NCBI GenBank assembly: GCA_039704465.1
Contig: JASFAU010000016.1
Location: 434,001-498,000, forward strand
Direction of reading: 5' to 3'
DNA: 64,000 nt
DNA from: Plasmodiophora brassicae
Lineage: Eukaryota > Endomyxa > Phytomyxea > Plasmodiophorida > Plasmodiophoridae
The position numbers and the translations under genes are program-made. This document shows positions 10,575 to 21,432 of this stretch, in pieces. Every line of letters starts with the position of its first letter. Within the stretch, counting starts at the first letter, position 1. Below the pieces are notes generated by a model. The model was not told the DNA's origin and searched no databases. It saw nothing but the letters and a program-made list of their open reading frames with translations.

Positions 10575-13208
10575 CTATGAGATCGGCGGTGCCGAATGCA
10601 GACGAACGCCCTTCTCGCCCATGAGCGTAACGAGCTCGAGCAGCGCGATCGACGACAGGTGCTGGCTGCTGCCGGGAGCGGCCAGCATGGGCGGGACCGT
10701 ATCAATCCAGATCGTACGCGACCACGGGCAATGTGCAAACGCGCGGTACAGAACCTTCTTCGCAGACAGCACGTCGCCTCGCATCAGCTCGAACGCGATA
10801 TCTGCCAGAATCAGGTACCATGTTAGTGCATGCAGGCCCACAGGGACAGGAATTGCCGACGTACATATTCTCCATAGAAGGACAATGCCTCGACCGGGTC
10901 CGGACAGGCCCTGCTCGAGAAGTCGGTGGACACGCGCCGCCGCCCCCGCTGATGGACGGGCGATCTCGAACGCGATCGCGTACAGGAGAACGCGAACGGG
11001 GCCGTCGTAGAGCCCATCGCCCGCCATCCGAGCAATGTGCGTGTCGAACACGCCCCGCATGACGTTCGTCTGGGGGACGCAGCTGGCCAGCGCCTGCCAG
11101 AGCGTTTGCGACAGGGGGCACGCCGCGAGGGCTCGATCCAGTACGGGGCGGAGAGTTCGCGGAGGGGCCTTGATAGACGTCAGGAGCCGGACAATGCATG
11201 CCCAGGCATACTCCCGCTGTGGGCCACCAGGCGGCGGGAGGATCGGTTCCAGAACGCCGGTGATCCAGGCGACCATGTCGTCGACGCTGTTCGCGCAGAT
11301 GGCCTCCAGGTGCATGGCACCGAGCGAAACGCTCAGACCCGGACTGCACGGGTAGATCGAGGCCACAGGACGATGCCACCACCCGGAGTCGTCGCCGAGT
11401 CGTCCCATGAGCTTGGTGAACTCCTTCCGAGCCCGGGCGAGTTGGACGGAGGTGACGTCGCCCGATGACGACGGGGACACGTACCGGCCGTCGGCGATGC
11501 AACACAGAAGATGACGAGGGTCGCCGGAACGCGCGATCTGATGTTCCGCAGCAGCCCAGGCAAGCGAATACGTGGAGAACGTCCATGGGCTGTTCGACAT
11601 TTGTAGCAGGACGGCGCTGTACACGGCGTCGGCTCCAGACGGATTCGCCAGCCCTTGCAGGTCGGCCAGCGCCTTGCACAGCTCGACGCTGTCTCGGTTG
11701 GCCTTCAGCAACTGCTTCGCAGACCGGGCAGCGGCCTTGACACCGCGCTCGGCGCATTCAATCGCGAGCCGAGTGACGCGAAGCGCATCGCTGATGTCGC
11801 CGGGCAGCCCGACAGACAAGACGGCGTCGATTGCAGATAAAGCGAAGGTGCACCTTGCAGAACGCGAACTGGATGGTACGGGATCGTTGCGGAACCCTTC
11901 CGGAGCGGTAGACCCGGTGGAACGGTCGAAGACGGGGCGCTCAGTGTCGAACAGCTGTCGGAAATCGCAGAGCCGGAAATCGTCGCTTCGAGGAACGATA
12001 CGGGACCGAGTCAGCAGCCGCTCGTCGATCCCGACCGCCAGCAGCAGCTCATCGACGAGGTGGACGGCGCATTCGACCGGCGGGCAGTCGAACAGGACGG
12101 AGCGGAGGTCGTCAAAGACGACAATGCGGTCCAGCATGGACTCGTCGTCGGTGTCGGCGTGGCGGACCGGGAGCCACCGCTCCGTTCCGAGCCGGGATTC
12201 CACCTCAAACCATTCGGCGAGCGTAGACGATGCCGACGGCAACCGCGCGCCGTCGTCAGCGACGCTGTCGGCGTTGTCCGCTTGCGATTCGAACCATCGG
12301 GACCACGTCGGCGCATTCGGTTCGCCGACTCGAGGGACCTCGCTTTCCCAGAACCGTTCGAACGCGTCGGTGCGGTCGCGAAGGGGCGCGCTTCGAAGCG
12401 GCGCTGGGCAGAACAGACTGAACTCGACGGCGGCCTGGCAGAACGCGGTCGAGCGCTCCGTGTACCCAGCGCCCCGTTCGACCCATGTCCACAGCGACAG
12501 CAGGTGCAGCATGGGCGCATGGTCGGCGAGGCGCTCGAGGAGGCCGGCCAGGTATTCCCTCAGGCCGTTCATCGTGAACGTCGAGAACGACCCGATCATC
12601 GAACGAACGTGCTGCTCCTGGAGCAGCGCGGACGGTGCCGCCTGCAGCGCCTCCTGCCAGACCCGGTCGACATCGCTGCCCGGCAGGTGCTGAGCGCTCG
12701 AGCGAATCAGCGCCAGCCAGAGGACGTCGGACGCGGGATTGGCGCGAACCGCTTCCGTCAGGATCGACGTCTTCTTCTCCACGCGTGCGGCTCGCGTGCA
12801 ACCGGTCACGGCGTCTTGGAGTTTCACCAGCTCCCACCACGCGCCAATGTTGTCCGGTTCGCGACGAAGCGTCGCGTTCAGCTCGCGCGATTTCTCCATC
12901 CAATCCCGTTCTTCGTCGTCGACGCCAACGTCGTCGTCGTGATCCGCCCCCGCAACCGGAATGAAATCGTCCCTGTCGGCATCGACCGGGCGACGGCGCC
13001 GCTTGCCGACGCTCTTCGGCAGCGCCGTGAAGTATCGGCGCAGCGGCGCGGCGTCGTCCCGCGCGCCGACCCGCCCACCGCGATCGGCACGTGCGCCGCC
13101 CCGATACCGGGCGTGCACCGTGTACGCCGGCGTCGACGCGCGATCCGACTGCTGGAGCTCGGCATTTTCCGGGTCGCCGCGCACGTCGACGATGAAGGCG
13201 TCCGCCAT
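10575..13208 (-). CDS. NRDE2: NRDE2-like nuclear RNA-silencing/exosome factor
   Basis: A single intronless frame encodes 877 aa from the ATG at 13208. The N terminus is charged; from about residue 106 the family core begins with LRREPDNIGAWWELVKLQD and EKKTSILTEAVRANP, which match the HAT/TPR-like array of NRDE2. Further blocks include FCQAAVEFSLFCP and a W-x-E...RLP region near residue 340. NRDE2 works with MTR4 and the nuclear exosome in other eukaryotes. The absence of introns is notable in a window where most genes have several. Confidence 0.85.
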   Translation of the reverse strand: MADAFIVDVRGDPENAELQQSDRASTPAYTVHARYRGGARADRGGRVGARDDAAPLRRYFTALPKSVGKRRRRPVDADRDDFIPVAGADHDDDVGVDDEERDWMEKSRELNATLRREPDNIGAWWELVKLQDAVTGCTRAARVEKKTSILTEAVRANPASDVLWLALIRSSAQHLPGSDVDRVWQEALQAAPSALLQEQHVRSMIGSFSTFTMNGLREYLAGLLERLADHAPMLHLLSLWTWVERGAGYTERSTAFCQAAVEFSLFCPAPLRSAPLRDRTDAFERFWESEVPRVGEPNAPTWSRWFESQADNADSVADDGARLPSASSTLAEWFEVESRLGTERWLPVRHADTDDESMLDRIVVFDDLRSVLFDCPPVECAVHLVDELLLAVGIDERLLTRSRIVPRSDDFRLCDFRQLFDTERPVFDRSTGSTAPEGFRNDPVPSSSRSARCTFALSAIDAVLSVGLPGDISDALRVTRLAIECAERGVKAAARSAKQLLKANRDSVELCKALADLQGLANPSGADAVYSAVLLQMSNSPWTFSTYSLAWAAAEHQIARSGDPRHLLCCIADGRYVSPSSSGDVTSVQLARARKEFTKLMGRLGDDSGWWHRPVASIYPCSPGLSVSLGAMHLEAICANSVDDMVAWITGVLEPILPPPGGPQREYAWACIVRLLTSIKAPPRTLRPVLDRALAACPLSQTLWQALASCVPQTNVMRGVFDTHIARMAGDGLYDGPVRVLLYAIAFEIARPSAGAAARVHRLLEQGLSGPGRGIVLLWRICTSAIPVPVGLHALTWYLILADIAFELMRGDVLSAKKVLYRAFAHCPWSRTIWIDTVPPMLAAPGSSQHLSSIALLELVTLMGEKGVRLHSAPPIS

Positions 13209-13287
13209 CGACGCCCGCCGCGACTGCGCGGAGCTGCAGCAACGATGTCCGAACGACAGGTCAACGGTCGCCGTTGTGCGGTGGGTT

Positions 13288-14253
13288 TTAGGTCACCCGT
13301 TTCTTCATTCTGTATTGGGGATGTGATTGCGAACGTTCGCGTCCGTGCTGGAGGACCGCGTCGACGACGAGGTCGGCGCCCTCGACCCAATATAATAGTT
13401 TGGCGTACCACGGGACACCGTGCAGGCCTCTGGAGATCGGGTACTCGTTCTGGATGATGACCCAGGTGAGGCCGTAGATGGCGGCCGTCATCAGCGACAG
13501 CATGAAGGCGAGTACGACGTCGACCGTGTAGTGCAGACGGGTGGCGACGAAGAAGACGACGCAGACGAGCAGGACGACGGTGCCGGTGACCTTGATGGAC
13601 CAGTGGACGCGGTCGTGCGTGATCCACACGGCCCAGAGCGAGACGACGGTGGCGGTGTGCCCCGAGAAGATCATATCGGTGCAGGCGCCGTCCATCGACG
13701 CCACCATCCGCATCGCCGCGATAATCATCGACCCCCTCTGGATGTACCGCAGGTCGCATTTCGGGTCGGACGGCGGCAAACGGGTGCCCAACAGCGTCAA
13801 CGTCCTCATGACGTACAGCGCGATCTGGAGAACCGAGAACCGTCTCACCAATCGCAAGCGGTCGGCCGGGTCAACCATGGCGGAGATCGCCGTCGTCATG
13901 GCCAGCAGCAGCCAGAGCGGGGCATCCGCGAAACTGACCGGCAGCTCGGTCGGCAGCGACGCGTGGCCCAGGTCGTGCAGCGGACGTCGATACGGCGTCT
14001 GCGTGTCCCGCGACTGTACATACGCGAGGAAGTCGGCGTCGGAATCGACCTGGACCAAGGCCATGACAAAGACGACAACGACGGTGACGGCGAACAGCGC
14101 CAGGGTGCGCAGGCTCCGCGATCTGATCGGGAGCGACGCCGTCGCGCGCAACGATTCGCGCGTCGTACCGGGCGCCATGATCGCGCCTGCGAGCCCTGTG
14201 ACGGCGGACGGCAGCGCCGCCTGAAACAATCGACGTCGTTTCAAAAACGACAT
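13288..14253 (-). CDS. sphingomyelin synthase-like lipid phosphotransferase (PAP2_C family)
   Basis: The protein is 321 aa from the ATG at 14253. The family signature motifs are present in order: PLHDLGH (D1), RRFSVLQIALYVMRTLTLLGTRLP (D2 pattern RR...LY..R...T.LP), C-x-D-x3-SGHT (CTDMIFSGHT, D3) and HYTVDV (D4). The His/Asp catalytic triad residues expected in D3 and D4 are there. Several TM helices surround them. Products may be sphingomyelin, ceramide phosphoethanolamine or inositol phosphorylceramide; the sequence does not decide. In D3 the usual CGD is CTD. Confidence 0.85.
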   Translation of the reverse strand: MSFLKRRRLFQAALPSAVTGLAGAIMAPGTTRESLRATASLPIRSRSLRTLALFAVTVVVVFVMALVQVDSDADFLAYVQSRDTQTPYRRPLHDLGHASLPTELPVSFADAPLWLLLAMTTAISAMVDPADRLRLVRRFSVLQIALYVMRTLTLLGTRLPPSDPKCDLRYIQRGSMIIAAMRMVASMDGACTDMIFSGHTATVVSLWAVWITHDRVHWSIKVTGTVVLLVCVVFFVATRLHYTVDVVLAFMLSLMTAAIYGLTWVIIQNEYPISRGLHGVPWYAKLLYWVEGADLVVDAVLQHGRERSQSHPQYRMKKRVT

Positions 14254-14414
14254 CAATTTTCGGGGGCGCGCTACGATGGGATTGGACACGGTCACCACGC
14301 GCGCGCTGCGCAGTCGCCAGATCGGGACCCCGCGCAAGACTGATACAGCTCACAAGGTCGCGCGCACGGATGATGGTCCCCCGTGACGCGGAGGCCTGTC
14401 CATTATTACGAACC

Positions 14415-17139
14415 TTATTCATGATGTACGATGCGTTCAACGCAGGCGGGGTGGGTGGAGTGGCAGACGAAGCCGATGACGCAGAGGTCCTCGATGGCCT
14501 GGACGAACCGCGCCTTGACCTCGTCCGGGTTGCCGTGCTGCATGACCTTGAACTTGGAGAAGAGCTGGCCCATGTGGACGGTGATGGCGTGCGCCTCGCG
14601 GATGAACCCCCAGACGACGGCGATGTCGCTGTCGGGACATGCTCTGAACTTGGCGAGCGCGTTCCGCTCCAGGCTACCTGGGAACAGCTACAGATAGCAA
14701 CAGATCAGACGCCAATCGCGAGGGCAGCGTCACCGTGCCGGACCTGCTGAAATGCGGAGACGTCGTCGAAGAAGAACCGGTTATGGACCTGCTTGCAGGC
14801 CTCAGGTATCGGTCGCAGTCGCTCAGCGATCATGTTCTTCAGCAGGCCGACGACGCGAACGGCCTCGCGTTTCACCGACTCCTGTTTCAGCAAGCTGCTG
14901 CCCAGCGACGACTGCGTCGTGAACAACCTCCTAAGACAGAACGCGCGTATTAGTGGACAGTACCATTGAGAGACAGATGAGCGCGCAACGCCGACTTTGA
15001 CTGTCGCCCAAACTTCTGGGACATCCGGCCAACTAGATCGGCATCGGCTTGCCCGTCCGTGCCCGGGTTCTCCACCCGGAACAGGACTTGCTGAAGTTGA
15101 TCGGCCAGGTCGACTGTCTCCGGAGCGATCGCCAACAGCTCCGTCCAGGGCCTCACAATGGTCGTCAACCGCAGGGCCTTGTCGACCGATTCCACAGACT
15201 TGAAGAACGAGTCCAGAATAGGAGTGCTTGCCGACCCATTGGCAAGCTCGCCGTACAGGTCCAGGAGCAATGACGGCGACGGCTGCGCGCTTCCCGTTCC
15301 GCTGACAATAGCCGCAACCAGGCGAATCGTCCTCCAGTACGCCGAGCGATACAGTCTTGCCTGTCTGGCACTGCCTTGGTTCCTGGGCGACACGCCTTCC
15401 AGCTCACTATCAGCATCACCGGCGACATATTCTGCCCATTCGCAGGCCTTATCCGGGCGGGCTCGTATATGCAGCAGGATTGCCAGTCGGAAATCGGCAG
15501 CCAGGCCACGGATCGACGTGTTCGACGACCGGAACCGGTACCGGATCTGCTCCACGATTCGCGGGCCAAGTTGCACAGGAAACGCGTCGGCGCAGACGAA
15601 GTGGTCCAGGAACGGCGCCTCGAACGACAGCGCCGGGGCAACAGGGAACACCTGCATGCTGAGCGCCTGCGTCGTTCGCGCCCACAACAGCTCTTCAAGA
15701 ACGTGCACGGACGACGAAACGCCGACAATCAGTGCAAGGCCGATCGTGGACGCCATCGTCGACAGCGTCGTCAGCCGCTGGATGAACGCGTTCAGGACGC
15801 CCTGCGGGACGCTTTCGACACTGTCCACGATGATCGCCAGTAACGACGACGACGCGGCTTTGGCAAGTTGCTCATCGGGACGTTTGTTCTTCGGCCGGGC
15901 AGCGATGATGGGTGTCTTGGGAGCATCCACCGGGCCGGATTCCGCCCTTGGACGAAGAGAGGGACGGGCGGCGGAGGACGACGACGACGACGACCTCGAC
16001 AGGGAGGGCACCCGCAGGGATTCGTAGACCGTCCACATGAGGTCGACGACGTTCGAGCAGGAGTCGGTGGGTGCGACGCGGCACACTTGCATTCCAGCAC
16101 GAAGCAGGTGCGACGCGAGCTCGTGGAACAGCAACGCGTTGTCGGCGCGATTGACCCCCGCCTGAATCACGGCGGTCTGGAGCTCGGCCGGGTGCCTCAT
16201 CAGGCGGCTGTTGGTAACGAACGTCGTCACGGCTGCGAACAGCGCCGCATTGGCACTGGCGATCGCGCTGGACACGTACCGGTCCACTCGCGTCGCCAGC
16301 GACCGGTAAAGCTTCATCGCGGGCGGCGCTCCTGCTCGCGCTCCGGACGCCTTTCCCGGGCGAAACTGTATGGACGAGCTGATCGTCATGGCACTGATGT
16401 CGCCGGTGATGCCAAGCGTGTCGGTGTCGTCCTCATCACTGTCCTCAGTCGTGGCCCCGCCTGACTCGGACGACGTGTCGTCCTCATCGCTGTCATCATC
16501 AGTCTCTGCGTAGTCGTCCGAGGATCCCCCGGTTCCCACATCGTCGTCGTCGGATTCGTCGCCCGTCGGTTCGCTGCATACGTCCTGGCGCTCGTCGGCG
16601 TGCTCGTTGCAGTAGAACATCGGGCCATCAGCGTCGGTGAGTCGCAGGCGCCCGGCCTGGAGAGCGCAGGACGCATGGCCGACACGACAGCACTGTGCAC
16701 ACTCGCAGTGAACCATCTGCCCGCTTTGCCTATTGCAGAACGAGCACCGCGGCGCCGATCGGCTCGGTCTGGAATCGAAGTCGGGCTCCAGCTCGCGAAG
16801 GTTGACACAATTCCGCCCGTCCAGGGCGGCCATGTCGTTCGCGCGTACGCAGACGGCGTGCGCCCATGGTGACTTGCCGTCGTCCGCGCCGGTAGACACC
16901 ATGGCCGGCGATGTCGGCGCTTTCCGCCACAGCACCCGACAGAGAACGCATTCCTTGTCGGTGAACCCCTGCCGGCAGGCGTCGCAGAACCACGCCTTCT
17001 CACGCGGCAGCCGCCGCATCCCATAGCACGCCAGATGCAGGCAGACGTTGCACCCATCACAGTACAGCATCTGGTAGACGCCGGCGCCCGCGTCCACATC
17101 GCCGCAGACACCGCACGGGGCATCCGCGTCCGTGTCCAT
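14415..17139 (-). CDS. PHD-extended PHD-ORC3 fusion (origin recognition complex subunit 3)
   Basis: One open frame runs from the ATG at 17139 to about 14950 without a stop, then continues through two short introns (about 14895-14947, boundary uncertain, and 14678-14733) to the stop at 14415. Residues about 10-60 form a PHD finger (CGVCGD...CDGCNVCLHLACYG...WFCDAC). Residues about 70-185 form an HC5HC2H extended PHD (CVLC...WAHAVCV...CSFC...CRVGHASCA...FYCNEH). An acidic linker follows, then ORC3: AGVNRADNALLFHELASHLLRAG, LLAIIVDSVESVPQGVLNAFI, CADAFPVQLG and, after the introns, RFFFDDVSAF and ARFVQAIEDLCVIGF. ORC3 is a core ORC subunit; PHD fingers read histone tails. Confidence 0.88.
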
Positions 17140-17399
17140 TTGTTGCTGCGACCGCTCGCACCAGGCGGGGCGGACCGGGGGCACTTCGTCGGATATCGCG
17201 TTTCCCAAACGAACATTTCTGAAGTTTTTTTTTTTGGACCGATTGTTGAAGTCGCCCCCCCCCCTCGACCTCCACGTTGCCAGTCAAGGGCGCAAGGTGC
17301 ACGCTTATTCCGAGAGCAGCGCGGTCTGGGTAAACCAGTACGTGTCGATGGCGATCGGGTCGCAGATCGTTACCAGTCACAGGACACTTGGGTGTCATC

Positions 17400-18826
17400 A
17401 TGGAGCCCCGTCGTCTCCGGGATAACCTGGCGGACGTTCGCGCGGTCCGATGTGTGCCATGGGAGGGTGCCCCTCCGCGCAGGGCTAACGCGTTTGTTCA
17501 GGCCGGCGTGCACTTCCCGAAGCCGCCTGACGACACGGTCCTGTTGAAGTTCGGCGGGGAGGACGACGAACCGGAACAGGGGGTGGTGCGTGACACGAGG
17601 ACGTATGGCTCGATACCGCTCAAAGACGAAAGGGAACCGGTAAGGCGTTCGGTAACGCGCGCGAACCAGGCAGCTGACGTCCGACCCCAGGGCGAGAACA
17701 TCATCGCGCGAGCACCGCTGTCGGAGCTGTCCGAATGGTTCGAGACGAAGAAGGAGTCGATCTACAGGCGCAGCAAGCGGGAACCGTTGGGCAGACCGTA
17801 CATACGCGGGACCGCCTTCCCGCCCAGCATCACGGACAACAAAGACTTCCGGTTCGGCAAGGTGTCTGTACGCGGAACGGCGACCGCTGGGGAGGCCCTG
17901 TTCCCGCCCCCCTCCGAAGGCGCCAAGTGGATGCGCAAGACCGACAAGGAGGCACTCGCAGACGACAGGCGCGTCACCGGCAAACGTACACGTTGGCCTG
18001 CGAGTCGGCATCCGGCTGCACTGATCGTGTATGCAGTGCAATTCAGGTACGACTGGGCGCGCGCGGGCATTGCTGACCCCGAACAGCACCGGTTCGGGTC
18101 GCCGCCGCTCGGCGCCGTCCAGGAATCCGCCGCCCAAAGCCTGCACGACGACGACGCGCTTCGTATCACAACACGTCGCCTGCTCGATAACCTCCAGCAG
18201 CGGAAGATGGAGGTCGGCAAGCCGCACAACCCACCGTATGCGCGTTGCCGTCCATTGCTGCCACCCTGCTCGACCGGGGGATGAACGCCTCGCCTCTAGG
18301 AGCTTTGTCAAGCGGCTTCCCGCGGATCATCGGTTCGGGATGAGCGCGCAGAGCACCCAGTCCTGGGGCGCTCGCGAGTGCATCAGCGACCTGGACTCGA
18401 TCGTCACCAGCGTGCACGACGCTGAGATTGGGCGGCCGAGCCTGGCGGACCAGGAACGCGCGGCCGAAATCCCAGACATCATGCACGGCGTCGCCTCGGT
18501 TCGGGGCGAAGCGCGTGCAACGGCCCGCAACGCCATCTGCCCGCCCAAACTCGGCGACGAGTTCACCGTCAGACGGACGGCCATCGAGATTCGCGACATC
18601 TGGCAGTCCAGCGGTCTGGACACCACAGGCCCTGTGTTCGACGAGGCCATCGCGCAGGCCAAGGCGTAAGACGATTGGCGCGCGGTGATCCCGACCTGCG
18701 CTTGTTGACGCATGTCTGCCCGCTAGGGACTTCCACGATGCGATCCCGCTCGACGAGTTCACGGCGTTGTACAACGAGGTTCGCAAGAGACACGACGACG
18801 GGTCGTGGGCGGTCGCCGGCCAATAA
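17400..18826 (+). CDS. EFHB: EFHB/CFAP21-like ciliary EF-hand protein
   Basis: Exons 17400-18235, 18300-18665 and 18727-18826 join in frame to 433 aa. Matching features are a DTRTYGSIPLKDE block, REPLGRPYIRG...PP, AGIADPEQHRFG and PADHRFG repeats typical of EFHB, and a C-terminal region (DFHDAIPLDEFTALY) with an EF-hand-like loop. EFHB is a microtubule-inner protein of doublet A-tubules in motile cilia. The start ATG is 17400. The stop TAA lies inside an AATAAA at 18822-18827. Confidence 0.72.
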
Positions 18827-18946
18827 AGAACGTGCGCCAGGCGCCCCTGTTGAGCAGCAAGTCGAGCAGGCCAACTTGTTCCAGGCGCGGCGACGAGCCA
18901 GGGGACATTGTATAAGGCGGTCGTCGGAAGCGCGGCCCGCTCCTGT

Positions 18947-20168
18947 ATGACGAGGTCGGCTGTCGAGACGGTCGTGCCGGTGCTGGTAGCCGTCGTGGTT
19001 GGCCTCGGGTATGCGACCGCGTCGACGGCCCTGGTTGGGAACGCGACGACGGTGTGCCTTGGGACGGACCCCGTCACGGGAGCGACGTACACGCCCTGCC
19101 AGCAGAGGACGCGCTTGACGGGGGCGTTCGCCAGCAGCTGTGGCGCGGTCTGGTCCCAGCAACCGGTGCGGGTCGACCTCGGGTTCCAGGCGACGTTCTC
19201 GTTCCAGGTGTCGAATGCGACCGGATGGTGCCCTCATAACATGGTTTCTGGCCGGGCGAATTGTGCTACCTCGTTATAGTGCTGAACGACATCGGTCCCC
19301 TCAGAACGCATACAAACGGTGCCGGGCCAGGGGCGGCCATGGTTTGGCGCTCGTCCTGCACAACGACCCAACAATGGCTTCGTTAGGTTCACTGCTTGGT
19401 AGGACGAAACCACAAATTCCAGTCCCGCTCTGAGACGTTCTCCAGGGTCCTGCCTGGAAGGCCTGGGCTACACGGGTATCAACAACAGGTGGGTTGGGCT
19501 CCTCAAGCACTATATCAGCGATTCACCCTCGGCATAGTCTGGCGGTTGAGCTCGACATGGTGGGGAACGTGTGCCCATACGAGCCGCGAATGTGGACCAT
19601 CGCTGACGCGGCTGTCGGGTAGTGGCACGACGACCAGCTGTACGACATGTACGACAACCACATGGCGATCCAGACAATGTCGACGTCGGCGAACACGAAC
19701 GACCACCGGCACACGTACGGCGGGTCGCCCGACATACCCGACCTGGCCAGCGGGCAGAACCACACGGTGCGGCTGGTCTACGAGCCCACCGTCGACATCA
19801 CGATCCTGCAGTCGGAGACCTGCGCCCAGCGGTACGCTTGCGACCGGTTTCAGTCCACCGCCCAGGTCCGCCCCACCTGGTCGTGAACGTTCATTGCAAT
19901 GACGACCGGTTGGCCCCAGTTCGCGTCCATGCTGCCGACGGTGTACGCGTCCGCGCCCGGGATGGGCACGGCCTGGGCGTACCTGGACGACATGGTGGAG
20001 CCGCGGTTCATCGTCCCGATATACTTCCCGGCGCTGCTGAACCTAACCGCGGGCACCAGCCTCTACGTCGGGCTGACCGCCGCCACTGGCGCCGTCCAGT
20101 TCCAGGTCCACGACGTGTTCGGGTTCACGTTCTGCTCCGGTGGCACCTGCTCGCAAATCCTTCCATAA
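18947..20168 (+). CDS. secreted legume-type (L-type) lectin domain protein
   Basis: Six exons (18947-19243, 19305-19386, 19446-19488, 19538-19559, 19623-19865, 19920-20168) give 311 aa with all phases matching. After a signal peptide (VVPVLVAVVVGLGYATAS) come the L-type lectin hallmarks: GLALVLHNDP, GLGYTGI, the AVELDMW strand with the metal-binding Asp, DNHMAIQT, HTVRLVYEP, VYLDD-equivalent AYLDD, and LYVGLTAATG. These domains bind mannose-type glycans. No C-terminal TM is seen, so it is probably secreted rather than a cargo receptor. Exon 4 is only 22 nt. Confidence 0.88.
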
Positions 20169-20245
20169 ACGCGTCCAGCGCGCGTAGAAACAATCGAATT
20201 CGTGCCACGTGTGAATTGACGTTGCGTATCAGGGGGGGGCGCCGG

Positions 20246-21305
20246 CTACGACGCCTTCGTCTCGAGACCGAGCGCGCCGAGAGCAGCACGAAACGCGACC
20301 TCCGCGATGGGCAGGTGCTCCTTCGTTGCTGTGTGGCGCAGCGATGTCAGCCGGCGGGCGCGTTCGCAGGCCCGGAAGGCACGACGATTCTACCTACCTT
20401 GTCGGAAACCGTCCAGCGTCAGCGTGTCGGCCGGGCTGACCCCGTTCGCGTAATTGTCGACCGAGCAGATCAAGGCGTACGGTCTGCGATGGGGCACGTC
20501 AGCGTGAGCGCGCGCGGCCAAGGGCGTTCATCAGCATCAGCCTACATCCCGAGCTCGTTGGCCAGCGTCGCCTCATTCGCGCACGTCATTCCGACCACGT
20601 CGCCGTCTCGTGCCATGGCGCGAATTTCGGCTGACCGCATCAGAATCGTCAGCGATGGGGACGCGCGCGCGCCACGATAGATGCATTCGACCTTTGGTCT
20701 CGAACCGGGGCCCTCGGCTCTGGTAGTAGACACCTTCGTCAACGACGCGGATGGCGTTGGCCGCCGCCAATCGCGTCGTCCAGGACAGCAGCCGTTGCCG
20801 AAGCGCGGTGTGGAACCCGGGGACGGCGTGCGACGATTCGTCCTCGCTCATCGAGACGATGTGGAACGGCGAGAAGTAGTCGTCGGGGACGACGAGCGAC
20901 CCGACGGGAATGTCGCGTCGCAGGCTGCCCGCCGACCCGATCCCGACGACGGCCGCGACGTTCTACAGACACCGCATTATGCTCCGGACGGGACGTCATG
21001 GCGATCCCCCCGCGTACGAAATGGTGCTTCAGCGCCCACCAGATCGCCTGGAAGTTGATCCGGGTCGGGATCCGGTACGCGCGGTCGGCCGTGCACCGGT
21101 GGCGCTGCACGAACACGACGCCGACGGCCGCGATCGTCGCACAGGTGACGGCGACGTCGCCGAACGGCGTCGTCACGTCGCGCGACAGACACGCCCCGTC
21201 GCCCAGCCAGTGATGGGCGCTCTGCAGGAACGACGACCCGGCGATGACGGCGACGGGCCCGCCGTCCAGCGTCGTCGTCGTCGGGTGCGACGCAGACGGC
21301 GCCAT
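20246..21305 (-). CDS. MTA phosphorylase / purine nucleoside phosphorylase family 2
   Basis: Five exons (21018-21305, 20692-20962, 20546-20630, 20398-20483, 20246-20328) encode 270 aa, close to human MTAP length. Supporting blocks: TPFGDVAV, the RH and P-x-x-INFQA-x-WALK region, GIGSAGSLRRDIPVGSLVVPDDYFSPF, GVYYQSRGPRFETKAEIRAM, DVVGMTCANEATLANELGI and SVDNYANG. The enzyme cleaves methylthioadenosine (or a purine nucleoside) by phosphorolysis in the methionine salvage pathway. Substrate choice is not certain from sequence. It lies in tandem behind the G-alpha gene with 127 bases between. Confidence 0.88.
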
Positions 21306-21432
21306 GCCGAAACAGGTGCACCACCCGACGCCACCCCCCGAACGTTCACTCCGGCACGGTTGGTGTGAGGTCTGAAACGGGTGACGCTAAGCTCGCCAGC
21401 GCGCTATGCCATGGTATGTCTGCATGAATATA

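Noticed and set aside
13288..14337. Longer N terminus for the sphingomyelin synthase-like protein from 14337
   Set aside because: The upstream codon is TTG, not ATG; the first in-frame ATG is 14253.
17226..17236. Poly-T run upstream of the PHD-ORC3 start (and a poly-G run near 10560)
   Set aside because: Simple homopolymers without further context; no evidence for function.
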